64,000 nucleotides of DNA from positions 5,146,001 through 5,210,000 of the forward strand of contig JAVHJL010000001.1 in assembly GCA_036971715.1 (NCBI GenBank), read 5' to 3'. Source of the DNA: Arthrobotrys musiformis (Eukaryota; Ascomycota; Orbiliomycetes; Orbiliales; Orbiliaceae). This document shows positions 20,030-32,565 of the stretch, piece by piece (the first letter of the stretch is position 1; every line of letters begins with the position of its first letter). The translations under genes were made by a program, and so were the position numbers. The notes under the pieces are model-generated. The model was not told the origin of the DNA. It was given only the letters and a program-made list of their open reading frames with translations, and made no database searches.

Positions 20030-21462
20030 CAAACTTTGCTTTGCTTGACTTTCTTGATAGTATTTTGATCAGGACAAATCTGGAAATTGAGAACAAGAGG
20101 TGTGTGCCTGCTTGCCCTCCGATGGACATGGGGTTTATATCCTCCCCCTCCATTGCATCGATCATGCGGGGTGAGGTGGAACTTGGTTCGACATGGTTTG
20201 GGGTGGTTCTGGCTAGTAGCTACCTAGGTAGTCCCGCACTTTTATTTTTCCCACGCATGCAAGTGCGGGGGCCTGGGGAGGAGCTTAAAATCCCCCAAGC
20301 TACTTCTCAAGTCACTCGGCCAGCGTGCATGCTTCTATTACTAACAGCATATGCATGATCTCTTATTTTAATCTGATACTCCGTACATGCAGGGCGACTA
20401 TATCTGTTCAATCCAGAATCTTCGACTTCACATGCCCCTCATTCGATTCTATTGTATTATATTCGTACGTACAGTTTTTGGTTTTTCCGGATATCTTTTC
20501 AAAAGAAATGCCTCCACCATTTCGAGTATCTCTGCAGGCAGGTCATCTGTTCAAGTCCGGGGTATATAATATTTTAGCGCAGGAATATCCCCGATGTTTT
20601 CGTCCTGAACATTATACGCATAGTTTTATTATATGGAATATTCTTTGGAATTTGGGTTATTGTATGATTCCCATGACCTCCTATTATTTTCTCCTTCTCG
20701 TCGACTGTAATTGTAAAGAGTGATATCGCATTTTTCGGATTTGGTGTAGGATTGGGGGAGGGGGCGTAAAATCCCATGTGAATATCTGACTATCAGCTGG
20801 GTCGCATGGCATCGTACGATACCATCGATCGAGCGAAGTCGGCGGCGCTATATATCTTGTCGAGCTGTCTCTCAAATTTAAGTCCGACGGTGCTTGTATA
20901 TAATACTTTCTACCTGTGAACAGGATTGTATAATCTTGATATCGACCAGAGATGATCGCGATTATAGATGTATACATGCATACCGAGGACGTGATTGTAA
21001 TTGTAATTACGTATTACCCGGCAGAGCACTTCGTTTACTCCCGCGGGTCCTTGTTTTAATTTAAGCATTACAATATCCCAATTCTGTCCGACCCGATCTT
21101 TGGATTCTCATGGTGTACCCAGACCACCAGGGTGGGATGCTATAGCTACGATGTGTCAGTATCTCGAGTGTAGAGTATAGAAGTATGTGCGTACACCCGT
21201 CGATTGAATGGCTACTTAAGTATCTTGACCTCTCGAGACTATCTCCAGTGTATATAATTATACTGTGTCGACGTAGTCTGGAGGACGTCGACGCTGAGTC
21301 AGCAGGCGAAAGTGTTGATGTGTTGCGATAACCCCACGTCATCATCATCCGTTCCTGAATCTTCGTGTTCCGCGACAGGCAGCTAAACTGACCACCCTTT
21401 CCTCTCCTCCCAACATCTCCAACATCTCCAACGTCTACAACATCTACAACTCAACCACCACA

Positions 21463-22467
21463 ATGGACTCCATCCGCCCTCTCCTTCAACCAATCACCAC
21501 CGCCCTCCCGGCCCCCATCAAAGACCTCGGCATCTCCCTCATCGGCCCTCACTGCTACACCTCTCTCATTGAAAACATCGACGTAACCGACACCGCCTGC
21601 ATAAAACTCGGCATCTCAAAGGGTCTCGGCATCGGCATCATCGCCGCCTCATCCATCGTCAAAATCCCCCAAATCCTCAAAATCATCTCCTCGAACTCCG
21701 CCGCAGGATTGTCCTTACTTTCCACCTTATTGGAAACAGACGCCTATGCCATTTCCATTGCCTACAACTTTAGAAATGGATTTCCCTTCAGTACCTTCGG
21801 CGAGACGGCGTTGATTGTCGTGCAGAACCTCGTTATTGCCGTGCTCATACTGCATTTCACGGGGAAGGGCGGTTATGCGGGTCTTCTTATCGCGGGATTC
21901 GCGGCGGCAGCGTATGCGCTTTTCACACCTGGCGTGGTCAGTGAAAAGACCATGACCCTCCTGCAGGCTTCCACCATTCCCATCTCCCTGGCCAGCAAGG
22001 TACCGCAGATATACACCGTCTGGAAGCAGGGTGGTACCGGGCAGCTGTCTGCCTTTGCGGTATTCAATTTCTTGGCCGGCAGTCTGGCGAGAGTGTTCAC
22101 CACTCTTCAAGAGGTAATTCCCCACCAATTCTTCTATTCCATCAATATGGCACTAATTTGTAATGGATAGGTTGACGACCCACTCATCCTCTGGGGCTAC
22201 CTCGGCGGCGCCATCCTCAATGCCGTCCTCGCCGCCCAAATGATCTTCTACTGGAACTCCTCCTCCTCCAAATCCAAGAAGCGAAGCAAATCCTCCCTCA
22301 AGGCCATCCCGGACACCAAGACCCCGCAGACACCCGCGAGGACCAGATCAAAGGGTGAAGCCGAGGTTAGCATGGAGACTGCCGTGTTGACCGATGGTGG
22401 ATCCAAGGCATATTCTACCGGTTCGTCCGGGAAGGGCAGTTTGAGGAAGAAGTCGAGGAAGGCTTGA
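21463..22467 (+). CDS. PQ-loop protein, mannose-P-dolichol utilization defect 1 (MPDU1) homolog
   Basis: Exons 21463-22113 and 22171-22467 (GTAATT donor, GGATAG acceptor, 57-nt intron, phase 0) give 315 residues. Two PQ-loop motifs are clear: KIPQILKIISSNSAAGLS (about residues 68-85) and KVPQIYTVWKQGGTGQLS in the second half, each starting a bundle of membrane helices. Length and arrangement fit the MPDU1/Lec35 family, ER membrane proteins needed for use of dolichol-linked mannose and glucose in glycosylation. The ER role is known for the animal protein and inferred here. The last 55 residues are Lys/Ser-rich (KSKKRSKSSLK to LRKKSRKA), a cytosolic tail beyond the core. The first ATG follows a CATCTCCAA/CATCTACAA-repeat leader. 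Confidence 0.92.
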
Positions 22468-23150
22468 TCTTGCGTCTTTCCTTCTCTTATCTTGTTTTGT
22501 GATTTCATTGTCCTTTTTTTTTTAGTATTGCGATTTTTTTTTGGCTGGGACGAGTAGATACGGTACCGGCCTTTACGATAGTTAGCTACTTATACTTAGG
22601 TTATATAAAATTATATGAGGTTATAAACCCTGTCTGTTTCCCATGCAGTGCTAATCGCAATTGATATAGTAGCATGATATAAATACAAAAATATATTCCG
22701 CTGAAGGCAGTAGAAACTATGGCCGCTGAATGCATCAATTGCAACTGATCAAATGCAGACAAAAGAACAAGTGTTCGAAGAAAAAGGTATGAATACACCA
22801 ATTGAATGAAGAGAAATCCAATATTCGTTCTCTGCGAATAGACTGGAGTATCTGTAGACCTGTGACAAAGGAGATTTGGGTGTGATATGTTAACAGATAA
22901 TAACTGGAATGAAATGAATAAACGCCGGCAGAAGTGGATATAAGTTGCCCATGGTGGATATAGTAAGAGAAATAGAAGGGGAAAAAAATGCAGGCTAAAA
23001 CGGATGCCAACTGGAGTCAATAACAAAGGAGATGTGAATGGTTGCTTAGCTTTGTTGCTCTGAAATGAAGAGAGAAGAGTGAAAAAGCAGAAATAACTTT
23101 TGGTGGTATAAGATATATAAAAAAGAAAATGGTATGAGAAAGATAGATCC
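22468..23150. other. Convergent intergenic region
   Basis: 3' flanks of the MPDU1-like gene (+) and the BTB-like gene (-). The ORF at 22601-23203 (-) is a hydrophobic chance frame in AT-rich DNA. No gene seen. Confidence 0.5.
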
Positions 23151-25902
23151 CTATCTCCTCGTAGCATCAACCCCGCCCCATGGCACGTACATCCCCGCCG
23201 CACCGCTCTCCCGGCTGCCCCTCGTCATGTTTGAAATACTGCTACCCCGCGGACCACCCCCGGCACTCAAGAACACACCGGGATCGTGCTCCTCATCCAT
23301 CTCCACATCATCATCTTCATCATCAGCATCGCTGCTGCTCCCGACTTCCTCCTCGTATCGAACGTTGGGGATCGATGATGCGGTGGAGTTGTGTCGGGTG
23401 CTATTGCCGTCGCTGCCGGCTAACGCTGGAATAGAATGCGATGGACCAGCGGTACTTGATGCGATGGCGGGTGTTACACTGCTCAAGATTGTTCCTGAGG
23501 GATTATTCATCGCGAGAACGTTCAATGATTCAAACGCCGCGGGGTCGAAGTCGTCCTTCTCCAAGATCCCCGGACCGATGGGCAGGTCTTCCAACCCGCT
23601 GCGGTAGGGTGTCGTATGGCTATGCGTCGAGTGTAGGCTCGTTCTGCTATTCCTGCTCTGCAGGCTGGTTCTTCCCAGGTTCGTAGGGACGTAGCTGCCC
23701 GACGCGTAGCTTGTGACTGGAGTTCGGCGCTTTGCAGGCCGGCCGTCGAGATATTCATGATGGTCCGTGGGTGTAGGTGAGGCAGCTAGCTCTGCTCTTT
23801 CCGGGAAGATGTCCTCGTCTGCCAGTGGTGGACGGGGAATTTGATGTTCCTGCGGTCGGAGTTCTCCTCCTAGCGTTTTGGCCGAAGCTTGGGAGTTCCA
23901 CTGGTAAGGGACCGTCCAGCAGTGGGCGCGGTACTGGCAGTAGTCTTCTTCTTCACCACCGCGGGAGGAGGATTGTGGTTGCTGTTCCCATGGGAGGGCA
24001 CCCTTTATTGGTGCGCAGAGGAAGTAGTCCACGTTATCCGTGTATTTGAGTCCCGGGGCGTCGACGGTTATGGTGGCGAGGGTTTGGAGGACTGCGTATA
24101 TTAGGAGCCATCTACCCTTTCTGGCATCATGAGGATCGATCTCGATTGTTCGGTCGGATTTCTCCATCATTTGATAAGCCGCAACGAGGCTGTTGTTCGG
24201 AGAAGTATACAAGGCGTCAAGGTTGGTGGCTTGGATCAAGGCCAGTGCGTTCTCCTTCTCAATTGTTTTATCCGCGTTGGCATTGCGTTTTCCGAAAAAG
24301 TTGCTCTGCTTGTTCGTGCGGATTGTTCCAGTGGAGGCCTTCACGTCGGGGACGAGGGGGTACGGATGTGGGATGTGTGGGTATCTATCCTTGCCGTTGC
24401 GGTCGAAGGAGATGATGATGTCTGTGAACTGGAGGGATGCATCGTCTGCGCGGAATTCTTGCTTGTAAGGGTTGATCAACTTCTGGGAGCCTGCGGCTCT
24501 GTTGCTGGAGCTTGTCGAGGCTGATGAGGACGGTGGCGGGACGGGCTCCCACATCACGTCCTTATCGACCAAAAAGTCATAGAGGGCGTTGAAGTCACGT
24601 TGTAATTGCTGGTATAGCAGACGGCCGAACTTCTCCCCTCCTGGTGGCCAGGATCCGAAACGTCCCTGGTAGTGTTTCACCAAGAACTTCTGGAACCGGT
24701 CGAAGGCGTGTCTGGCCGGTGGGTAGCCCGCAGACATGTGCGGCCACATGTCCGGGAAGGAGAATTGTCCGTGGACCAGCAGATTGTCGCAGTTTTCCGA
24801 CCGGACTTGGATATGCAGACTGGCGCGGTCGATCATGATTCTGGTTATCGATGAGATCTGCTGATAGTCGCTTAAAAGTTCCAGTCGGTTCATCATCCCC
24901 ACACAATGCACGAAGCTCTCGCGGTATAGGTCCGCCAAACGATATTTCTCTGCAAACATGAGGATCCCAGCGGCCAAGCCCGGCATGTTTCTGACATCAT
25001 CGAATTCCTTGCGGGTCAGATATCTCAAAAGGTCGCCGATGTTGTCGTGTCCTGGCGGCATGTATAATTCCATCCTCTCCGCGAGGTCCAACAGGGTCTG
25101 ACCAAAACTCGTGCCGACCAGTGAGCGGTTGAAAAGGACGGCGAAGAAGTTTCGAGTCGTGGCATGGTGACGGTAGATTGCAGCTCTATCGTTCGAGCGA
25201 GGGGCCGGGAAGTGCAGTTCGTGGGCTATGCCTTCCAGGTCCCGACTTCCAGTAGATGGGATGGATTGTATGTCTTGCTCTGCAGACATCAAGGATGACG
25301 ATATGCTTGTTGGAGACTGTGGGAGGTCGTCATAGTCGTAGAGAGACCCAATGAGGAATGGAGAGTTCGTAGCTCGCAAAACAGAAGAACGTATTCTGAA
25401 CGAGGGCTGCTTGAACGGTTGGTCCTCTTTGGACTTTGAGAACTTGTCGGAGAGATATACGAGTGTATCACCGTCTGGGAACCATAGTTCGGGGTCCTGC
25501 GACACTTTTGTCAATCTATATACTATACAGATAAGGGAGATAAGAGAAACGCACCCGTCTATGAAGGCCTGTATATGTCATACACGGCCGTCCACCGCCA
25601 TCCCATCGCTTAAGGATCGGAGCAGCCTCGACTTCGAGGTCCAGTTTCGGTTTTGTCGCCACGGGGCTGATCTTCTCCGCCAACGTCCCTCGAATTTTAT
25701 CGGATTTCGAATCTATGAACGACCTGAACACCGACTTCTGATTTGACGACGACCGGCCAAAGGACCTGGACGAGAACGAAGATAGGCTCGGCGAACCCGT
25801 CGATGTGGCCGGTGTAGCCAGTCCTCCATGGCCAAACTTTGCTACTCCCCCGCTAGAGATTTTATCTAATTTCGAACGTGCTCTCGCCGAACGCTGCGCC
25901 AT
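23151..25902 (-). CDS. Large fungal BTB-like protein of unknown function (member 1)
   Basis: Exons 25902-25555 and 25496-23151 (donor GTGCGT, acceptor GCAG, 58-nt intron, phase 0) give 897 residues. The ATG of MAQRSARARSKLDK has a good context (AAGATGG); the frame is open farther upstream but without another ATG. Exon 2 starts DPELWFPDGDTLVYLSDK, then SFRIRSSVLRATNSPF, a BTB/POZ-like opening. The conserved middle includes FAEKYRLADLYRESFVHCV and FGSWPPGGEKFGRLLYQQLQ then DFNALYDFLVDKDVMWEP. I think this is the uncharacterised fungal domain family Pfam names DUF8004, but cannot verify it. The last 250 residues are Ser/Pro-rich with an acidic run (SSDADDEDDDVEMDEE). Probably a cytosolic or nuclear adaptor; no enzymatic motif is visible. 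Confidence 0.88.
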
Positions 25903-26611
25903 CTTGTCGGCTGATAACGGTGGTAGTGGTGGTAATAGTAATCCTGTCCGAACACTTCTATGTTTCGCCCTGCCGAATAACCCTTTCCTACCAGAATGAT
26001 ATCTTGAACGTCTTAGTAGCAGTATCCGCCGTCGTTGGATATCGGAGAGGCTTCGAGTTTTATATATAAGCGTACTCTTATCGCTGATTGGAAGTGCAGG
26101 GAAAGGACTGGTGTCTTTTTTTCGTGTATGATCCAACTCTGAGGATAGTGATGGTATTAGTAGACCGGGAATTTTGTCGGATTCCTGGGGTGGTAGTCCC
26201 CGGGGTTTGAAACCAAGATATATGGTTTTCGAGGGGGGGTGAGGAGAGAGATATGGATTGAATGGGATTGGATGGGGGTCGATGTTGGATGTTGTAGTTT
26301 TATGTAGGTGTGTTTCCCCCTCACCGCACTAATTATATGCAATGATATGCCTGCCTGCTAATAAATTGCTTCCCAGCCGCCGCCCGCGAGCCAAACTAAA
26401 CCTCAAACACGCCCAGAAAGAACCAAAAAAGAATTAAACAACTGGAATTATATCGGCGGCTCTGACAGCGGGAGAACCGTCCAGTATTAAAGAATACTGG
26501 AAAGCGAAAAAGAAAAAAGAAAGAACTCGCACGGGGCGAGCGAAAGGACGTGGGAGAAAGGAAGGATATCAGGGAGGCCAGCTAGTGGAGAATCAGAGAG
26601 AGATAGCGCAC

Positions 26612-26645
26612 TAGCTCGCTCGCTCACCCGCCTTTGCTTTTGCTT
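26612..26645. repeat. GCTC tandem motif, copy 2, with TTTGCTT flank
   Basis: CTAGCTCGCTCGCTCACC followed by CGCCTTTGCTTTTGCTTCGCC, closely resembling the arrangement at about 20010-20045. Confidence 0.55.
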
Positions 26646-27825
26646 CGCCTTGCTGTACTGTTCGATTTCGGAATTCCGTTTTTGGAGGCGGGATGGGTTC
26701 GTTATCAATGGAACCAACCAGCCAGTCCAGTCGGTGTACGTAAACTCTGTACCAAATCTCAAACCGACCGCCGCACAGGAAAATCCCCAGATCAAATGCT
26801 ACCTGGATATCTGGCTATCTAAGTACAGTCGTATGGAGGAGGTATGTACCCAGGCGCGGGGTCTTGGTAGGCTGCTGCTGTTTCTGGTCCTGTTAACGGC
26901 GTCTTCGCTTTTTATCACTTGAACCGGAGCGGTTGAACTTGTTTCTTTTCGGCGTAACGTAGTACTGTACACTTTTGGAGATACTGATATCGTTCGTATG
27001 TATGTGTATAATAATTAGTTTGGGGGGCGATAGAGATAACGTCTATCTAGGTATAAGATATGTATCGTATGGGTATTGGAATATATTGATATCGACAACT
27101 GTATATACGTATATGCGTATCCCGTATTATATTCGGAGGGGGGGTGACTGGAGATTATACTGATCTTGATATCCAAGTTTTGTATCTTTCTCTACTATAA
27201 GAATCCATATCCTCAACCCAAGGGCCGGACACGACGGTTATAGCATAGATGGATGTCTCCGTGGCCTCCTTACTCTAATGCAGGAAAAGCTTGTGTTCAA
27301 CAATAATTCGGTCTGAATTTTTTCCTCCGGTGGCCCTCGACCAACCTACCGCAATACCATTTGACAGGTCCAAAGGATTGTTCTCCGTCGTGGCCGTGGT
27401 GTGAGTGTGACTTGCTTTTTCAAGATGGTGCGGGTGTTTGAGGTCGCCGACTGCAAGAAGCTTGCCTGCTGGCCCCACCCGCAAGTCCCAACCAACTAGG
27501 CCAGGGAAGGCAATGAGCCGATTAGTTAGCTATGCTATTGGGGATTCCGTACCTAAAATGAACCGAACAAGGTACCAGTCTGTCGATAATTAGAATATCC
27601 CTATTGATCGTCCTGTTAGTACAAGTTAGGCCACCGCTTAAGTTCCGATCTCCCTCTAATAATTTTCGTGCCTTTAACTTTGAGAGAGAGGCTCGAGGGT
27701 TGGCTGGATTGGGGATTTAGTTAGACGCTTGGGCGCATTAGATGATATCTGATATCTAATCTTGTTAACTTCGAGGCTGAAATCTCTCTGAGATCTCATG
27801 AGACTTCTCAGCTTGCTCCTGCTCG

Positions 27826-27840
27826 CTCGCTCGGAAAAAG
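27826..27840. repeat. GCTC tandem motif, copy 3
   Basis: GCTCGCTCGCTCGG in the gene-poor region, without the TTTGCTT flank of the other two copies. Confidence 0.45.
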
Positions 27841-30800
27841 AGCAAGTGCCGGGGCATTTTTCACACTCCGAGAGTCCTCATTCTCACGCCCCAATTCTAT
27901 GATTCCGTCATATCTGATGAAATTTTTGGTTTGTTTTATACGACAGTTATATCAATCAATCAATCAACATAATTATCCGGAACAAGCAAAGGATCGTTCA
28001 GAGGAATGGGAAAAACCGGCCGGCGTATCAGCGAAATTTGACAATGCCGTGATTACGATACGGGCGCGCGCGCGGTGAGATTCCTCAAAAGAAGAGCTCA
28101 CTTGCTCGAAAAATAAAGAAAAATGAGACCATATGACGACAAACCTTCCCTTCGGGGATCATTTTTATAGGCGTTTTGCTTTGTTCACGCTTCTTGAGAT
28201 CCGGATCCCCATGGATGGCGCTCTCTCTGGTTCTCTTTTCTCCCTGTTCCAGAATCCACATGTCGGCCTAGACCTTTTCTTGTGGCTGAGAAGAATGGGT
28301 CGAAGGGGATTCGGGTATCGCCTTTCATCGATTCTGGGGGAAGTTTAAGCGCTAGGCTGGGCATGCTAGTTTTCTTCTTTCTCGTTTTTTTCTCTCCACC
28401 ATGAATTGATTCAATATCTAGGCAGGTGTTTCGTGGCCGAATCAATACCTCAGGAACTCCCCTTCGGACAATATTCACACACCGAATTGAATATATGCAT
28501 GCACGGGGTGACAATCACAGTTCCCCAGCCTGCGAAGCAAAAGCATATCTCGTGGACTCAGTGAAGTTGGGTTTAGAATAGTGTCAATTCTTGTGCGACG
28601 TAGCAGTCCTGAGCACTCAACCAACCCATGGCGCTGCACTCCCTCGCAGCCCGGCGATAAAAAAAAGAACTTTTTACGAAATGCTGGGGATGAAACGTCT
28701 GGCCACGATCGAGATCTGGCTTCGAGCCACGCACCACTTGCATCCCGTTCGGAACTCTTCTGGACCTAAATTAGAAAGAACCCTCCTCGTGATTCACGTC
28801 GATTGGCCTTTCCGTTCGCCTTTCTGCAGTTGCTCACAATCCGTGAATGACGATTGCTGTATGATATTAACATCCGTGATATAACCCAGCCAGCCGCCGC
28901 CAGGAGTCGACGGAGACTCCCCAGACTCCTTTGAATTTAACCCAATAACAAAGTCGAACGTTTCCCATGTCCGAGGAGAAAGATGCTGGCAAAGGCTTAG
29001 TTCCTTTCCAAACGGCCCCATTCCATATGACCAAATCCTTCCGAAGACGATTTCCATATGACAGTATTCTTTTTTGGTTTTTATATTGGATCACATTCGC
29101 ATACCCTGATCTTGCGTAATGCTACGTGCATAACGGCTCAATTCTTTGTACGTAAAGCCCGACTAATAATCCTCGTTCGGGCTCGGATCGTGTCATTGGG
29201 GTTATATAAAAATTACTTCTTGAAACCACTACCAAAGACTTATTAACTGTCGGTTCCGACAGGCACAGCTGGCTAGCTAGCTCTACAGGGTCAAAAGAAC
29301 CCCGTCTGGCTAGCCATTTAGGCCATTTCCCATCTCTTTCGACAGATTCGAGCCCAATGATGTGCGACTGTTCAACCACGGGCGACTTTGTGGCCACGGG
29401 TTTCAACCCGAAAAAATTTTTCCCGACAACCAAGTTCGTGATTTTACCTGTCAGTTCCGGAGAAATGTTTCAATGACTGAAGGAAAGAGAAGAAAAAAAA
29501 AAGCTTAGCAGTCGCCGATGTTCGTTTATTTGTCTTGGGAGTTCTGTTTAGGTTATTTTTACGTGATTTTAGCATTCGCATTTGGAGCCCGCCGAAGAAA
29601 AAGGTGGTTCCCCTGGCCTGGGACTGGTTCTGGCTTCCTCCGAGCCGCTGACACACAACTCCTTTGTACGCGTAAATACCACACACAACATAACCTGCAA
29701 CATGCACCGAACATGAAGAGATACTGGACGAAGAAGAAAAAAAGGGAAAAAACCGTTGCATTGAACCTGATTACTATTACCCCATATTTTTACGATGCCC
29801 TGAGTCAGGGCTGACTTTTGCATGCACCCCGAAGTAATTATTAAGTAATCCCGTCACACCAACTCGTAAAAGAAAAAAAATTAGGAAATTTTCAGTTTTT
29901 GTATATCCGAAATTGTCATAGGAGCTAGAAGTGATGTCGTGATTGTGTACTATGCAGCATTGGGTGTTTGGACGGAATTCCGGAAAGCTTAAGCTAGAGG
30001 GATTACATACATAGCGGCCTGCAGAAAGGGAGTTTAAGAGCCCTGCCTTCGATGGGCTATCTGTATAGAGGCCCTCCTATAACCTAGCCGGATATTACAT
30101 GCCCCAGAATTCGAACCCGGCAGAGAGCCGACCCGTTGAGGCGATGGGGAGGCACAGCTTTTGAAACTTAGCTTTACCTGGTCTCGTTCCCAGGCGGTAC
30201 CCAAGGAGTTTGTGAAAAAGGCACGTATGGGAGTGAATATGCCATAGCGTAGACTCGACCGTATCACGATATCTAAATTTGATTTTGAAATTTTTGATCT
30301 AAACCACGCCCGAGATTTCCGGTATGGTGTGCACCAGTAGAGATGTGCACCCTAATTTCCGATTACACTGGGTTGGGGGTTTTTTTTTAGTTCGTTTCGA
30401 GCACCGTTTGAATATTGCTTTCGAATTTCGAGCACCTTTACAGGGTCGATATAATCTCGGGATTCTGGAAGACCGACCTTATGGTGACGATCGTAAATGT
30501 GACTGGATGCAGTGCCCTTGCGCAACATTTGAAGGGGTTGCGAGGGTAGCATAGATATATAGCTCCTCGGATAGTACCATATTTGATAAACATCGATGCG
30601 ATACCGATATATCCAAAACCACAGAAGCCGTATGGTACTTATTATTTAGGAGGCCATTGCGCGATACAATTAGGGGTAAAGGGTCCTAGGACCTAAAAGA
30701 CATTGATCTTGATATTTCCCTAGCGGTGGCATGGTGTGTATATGCAGACGAAGACAATATTGAAAAGAATTCCATGGATCTATTAGGCATATAATGAATA

Positions 30801-32565
30801 TAAATTGGCTGATTAGATCCGGTTTATTGAAAATACACATTTATATATGCTGCTTTCAATTCTCTCAAAGAGACATACATTTGTATAAGTGAAATCCTTC
30901 ATACGATCATGTACTAACTAGAATTATATTCATGCACCTGGCCAGCTGGATTAATAGTCATGAGAACATATATGGGGTTTTTGCGCCGATTCGAATACTT
31001 TATAATATACAATTCAAATTCAAATTGGTGAAGTAGTGTCGATATATTGGTATCCGGCGTCAGTCACATAATTATGAATCAATAGTACATATTCCATTGC
31101 TAGACGGTAAATTGATAAATCAATAAGTTTTACGTAAGCTTGCAACAAGGCGATTGACGAGATGATGTCATTATAATATTAGGGATTTTGATGGTTTAAC
31201 CCGGCTAATCTCATGGCCAAATTCGCAAGGCTTGTATCTATTTTGACCCGCGAGCTGCAAAACCAATTAGACCTGAAGCTACTGATTCGAAGACGATGCA
31301 GTTGAGAGGACTCTTTGATTGAATGGGACGGTCACATATCATCAAAACGCCTTGCAAGCTTGGTCCTGAAGGCGCAATCTAGCGGCTCTGATCTGGTGCC
31401 GAATATATATCAACATTTGGTTCTTCTGGTATTGTATTTGATATCGAAGTGTCAGATATATATTCTTATGCATCTGTCATATACATACCTAGTTACCTGA
31501 TACCTAAGTAGGTATATATAACAGAAAACATTACGGCCTAGTAGTGTACCCAGGCAGATAACGATAGATGCCAGTTAGCATGGGTCCACGGATATGACAT
31601 ATTTGACCACCACATACCAAACGTGTATGGACACCGTAAACATTATAAAGATTACATCTACACATGATATCAGGATAGCACTAAGAATATAATCTCGGGC
31701 GCAGTGGTAGACTCGTATGATCATGATATCGATAGCGAGTCGGATATCATTCCGTTTATATATACCTTATGTAAGTACCCGCCATCGCTGCGCATGCGGC
31801 TCAACATAATTTCTATCAAAGCCGTTGATATTATATTAGTGTATACGAATAGAAATACCCGGGTTGCAGGATCCCTGGAATCCCATCTGATAAAACCGGT
31901 CCCAAGAGCGGGTTCACAAGCTGGGGCGGCCGGCGGGCCAGTCAGAGGATATCGAAATTGCCTTAGTCATGATCATACAACCAAGACTAGCATAGTAGCT
32001 GGTATATCGGTATCATTATCCAGCTCTTCCCCAGATTATGTATTATATCGATGTGTCTAGCCTCGATGCAGCAGGTTAGATTAATTACCGAGGCAGAACA
32101 GGGCCCAAGTTGGGGCAAGTTGCGGGCTGGACGACGACGTCCCCAACAAATTTCGGCGGTCACCAGCTAAACGATTGGCCGCGGTTCATTTGTTAGCGAG
32201 CGCGCTGAAGGAAAGTGGCCGAACGCACTGAAACTAGATCTCGACACGGCAGGTCGACTATCCAGCTAACTAGCGTCATGATGGTGACTTGATTCTCTTT
32301 TCTTCTTTCTTCTTTCTTTCCTCTATCTAAGCATCTATCGATAGTGTACTATACCCTCCGCCGAGCTGATAATGTGCTGGTTGGTTGCGACGGGGATCTC
32401 CGGCTTCATCACATCATCACACCCCTTGGCTTTCCTTTCGATAGGATAGCAGAGCACCGGTGCCGGTATCAATCTCTAAACAATCGCGGAATTTCGAAAG
32501 ATAATTGTAAGACAGGCGACCATACATACACGCCAAAGCTTTCTCCCGGGACCTTGTCGAACATC

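Larger units (their letters stand above)
18999..21462. other. Divergent intergenic region, lipase to MPDU1-like gene
   Basis: 2.5 kb without a supported gene. It holds a CAT microsatellite (about 19573-19610), a GCTC tandem motif at about 20010-20029 and AT-rich stretches. ORFs at 19538-20358 are low-complexity or chance. Confidence 0.5.
25903..32565. other. Gene-poor region of 6.7 kb
   Basis: Largest stretch without a supported gene. I read both strands and found only short, overlapping, unbiased ORFs. It holds GCTC tandem motifs (about 26612 and 27826), a GC alternation (CGGGCGCGCGCGCGG near 28061) and AT-rich blocks with GATATC-type words (27080-31750). A TTCGAA-containing tRNA-like fragment near 30100-30170 (-) does not fold convincingly. 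No transposase or reverse transcriptase reading frame is seen. Confidence 0.5.

Noticed and set aside
22601..23203. 200-residue hydrophobic minus-strand ORF
   Set aside because: Its aromatic-rich composition reflects A-rich plus-strand DNA. It overlaps the end of the BTB-like gene and has no domain.
25903..26136. N-terminal extension of BTB-like member 1
   Set aside because: The frame is open but lacks an ATG; the first ATG at 25902 has a good context.
30090..30175. tRNA-like fragment on the minus strand (CCGGG-TTCGAAT-TCTGG T arm)
   Set aside because: The T arm pairs only with two wobble pairs. No matching acceptor stem, D arm or anticodon arm could be found at correct spacing.
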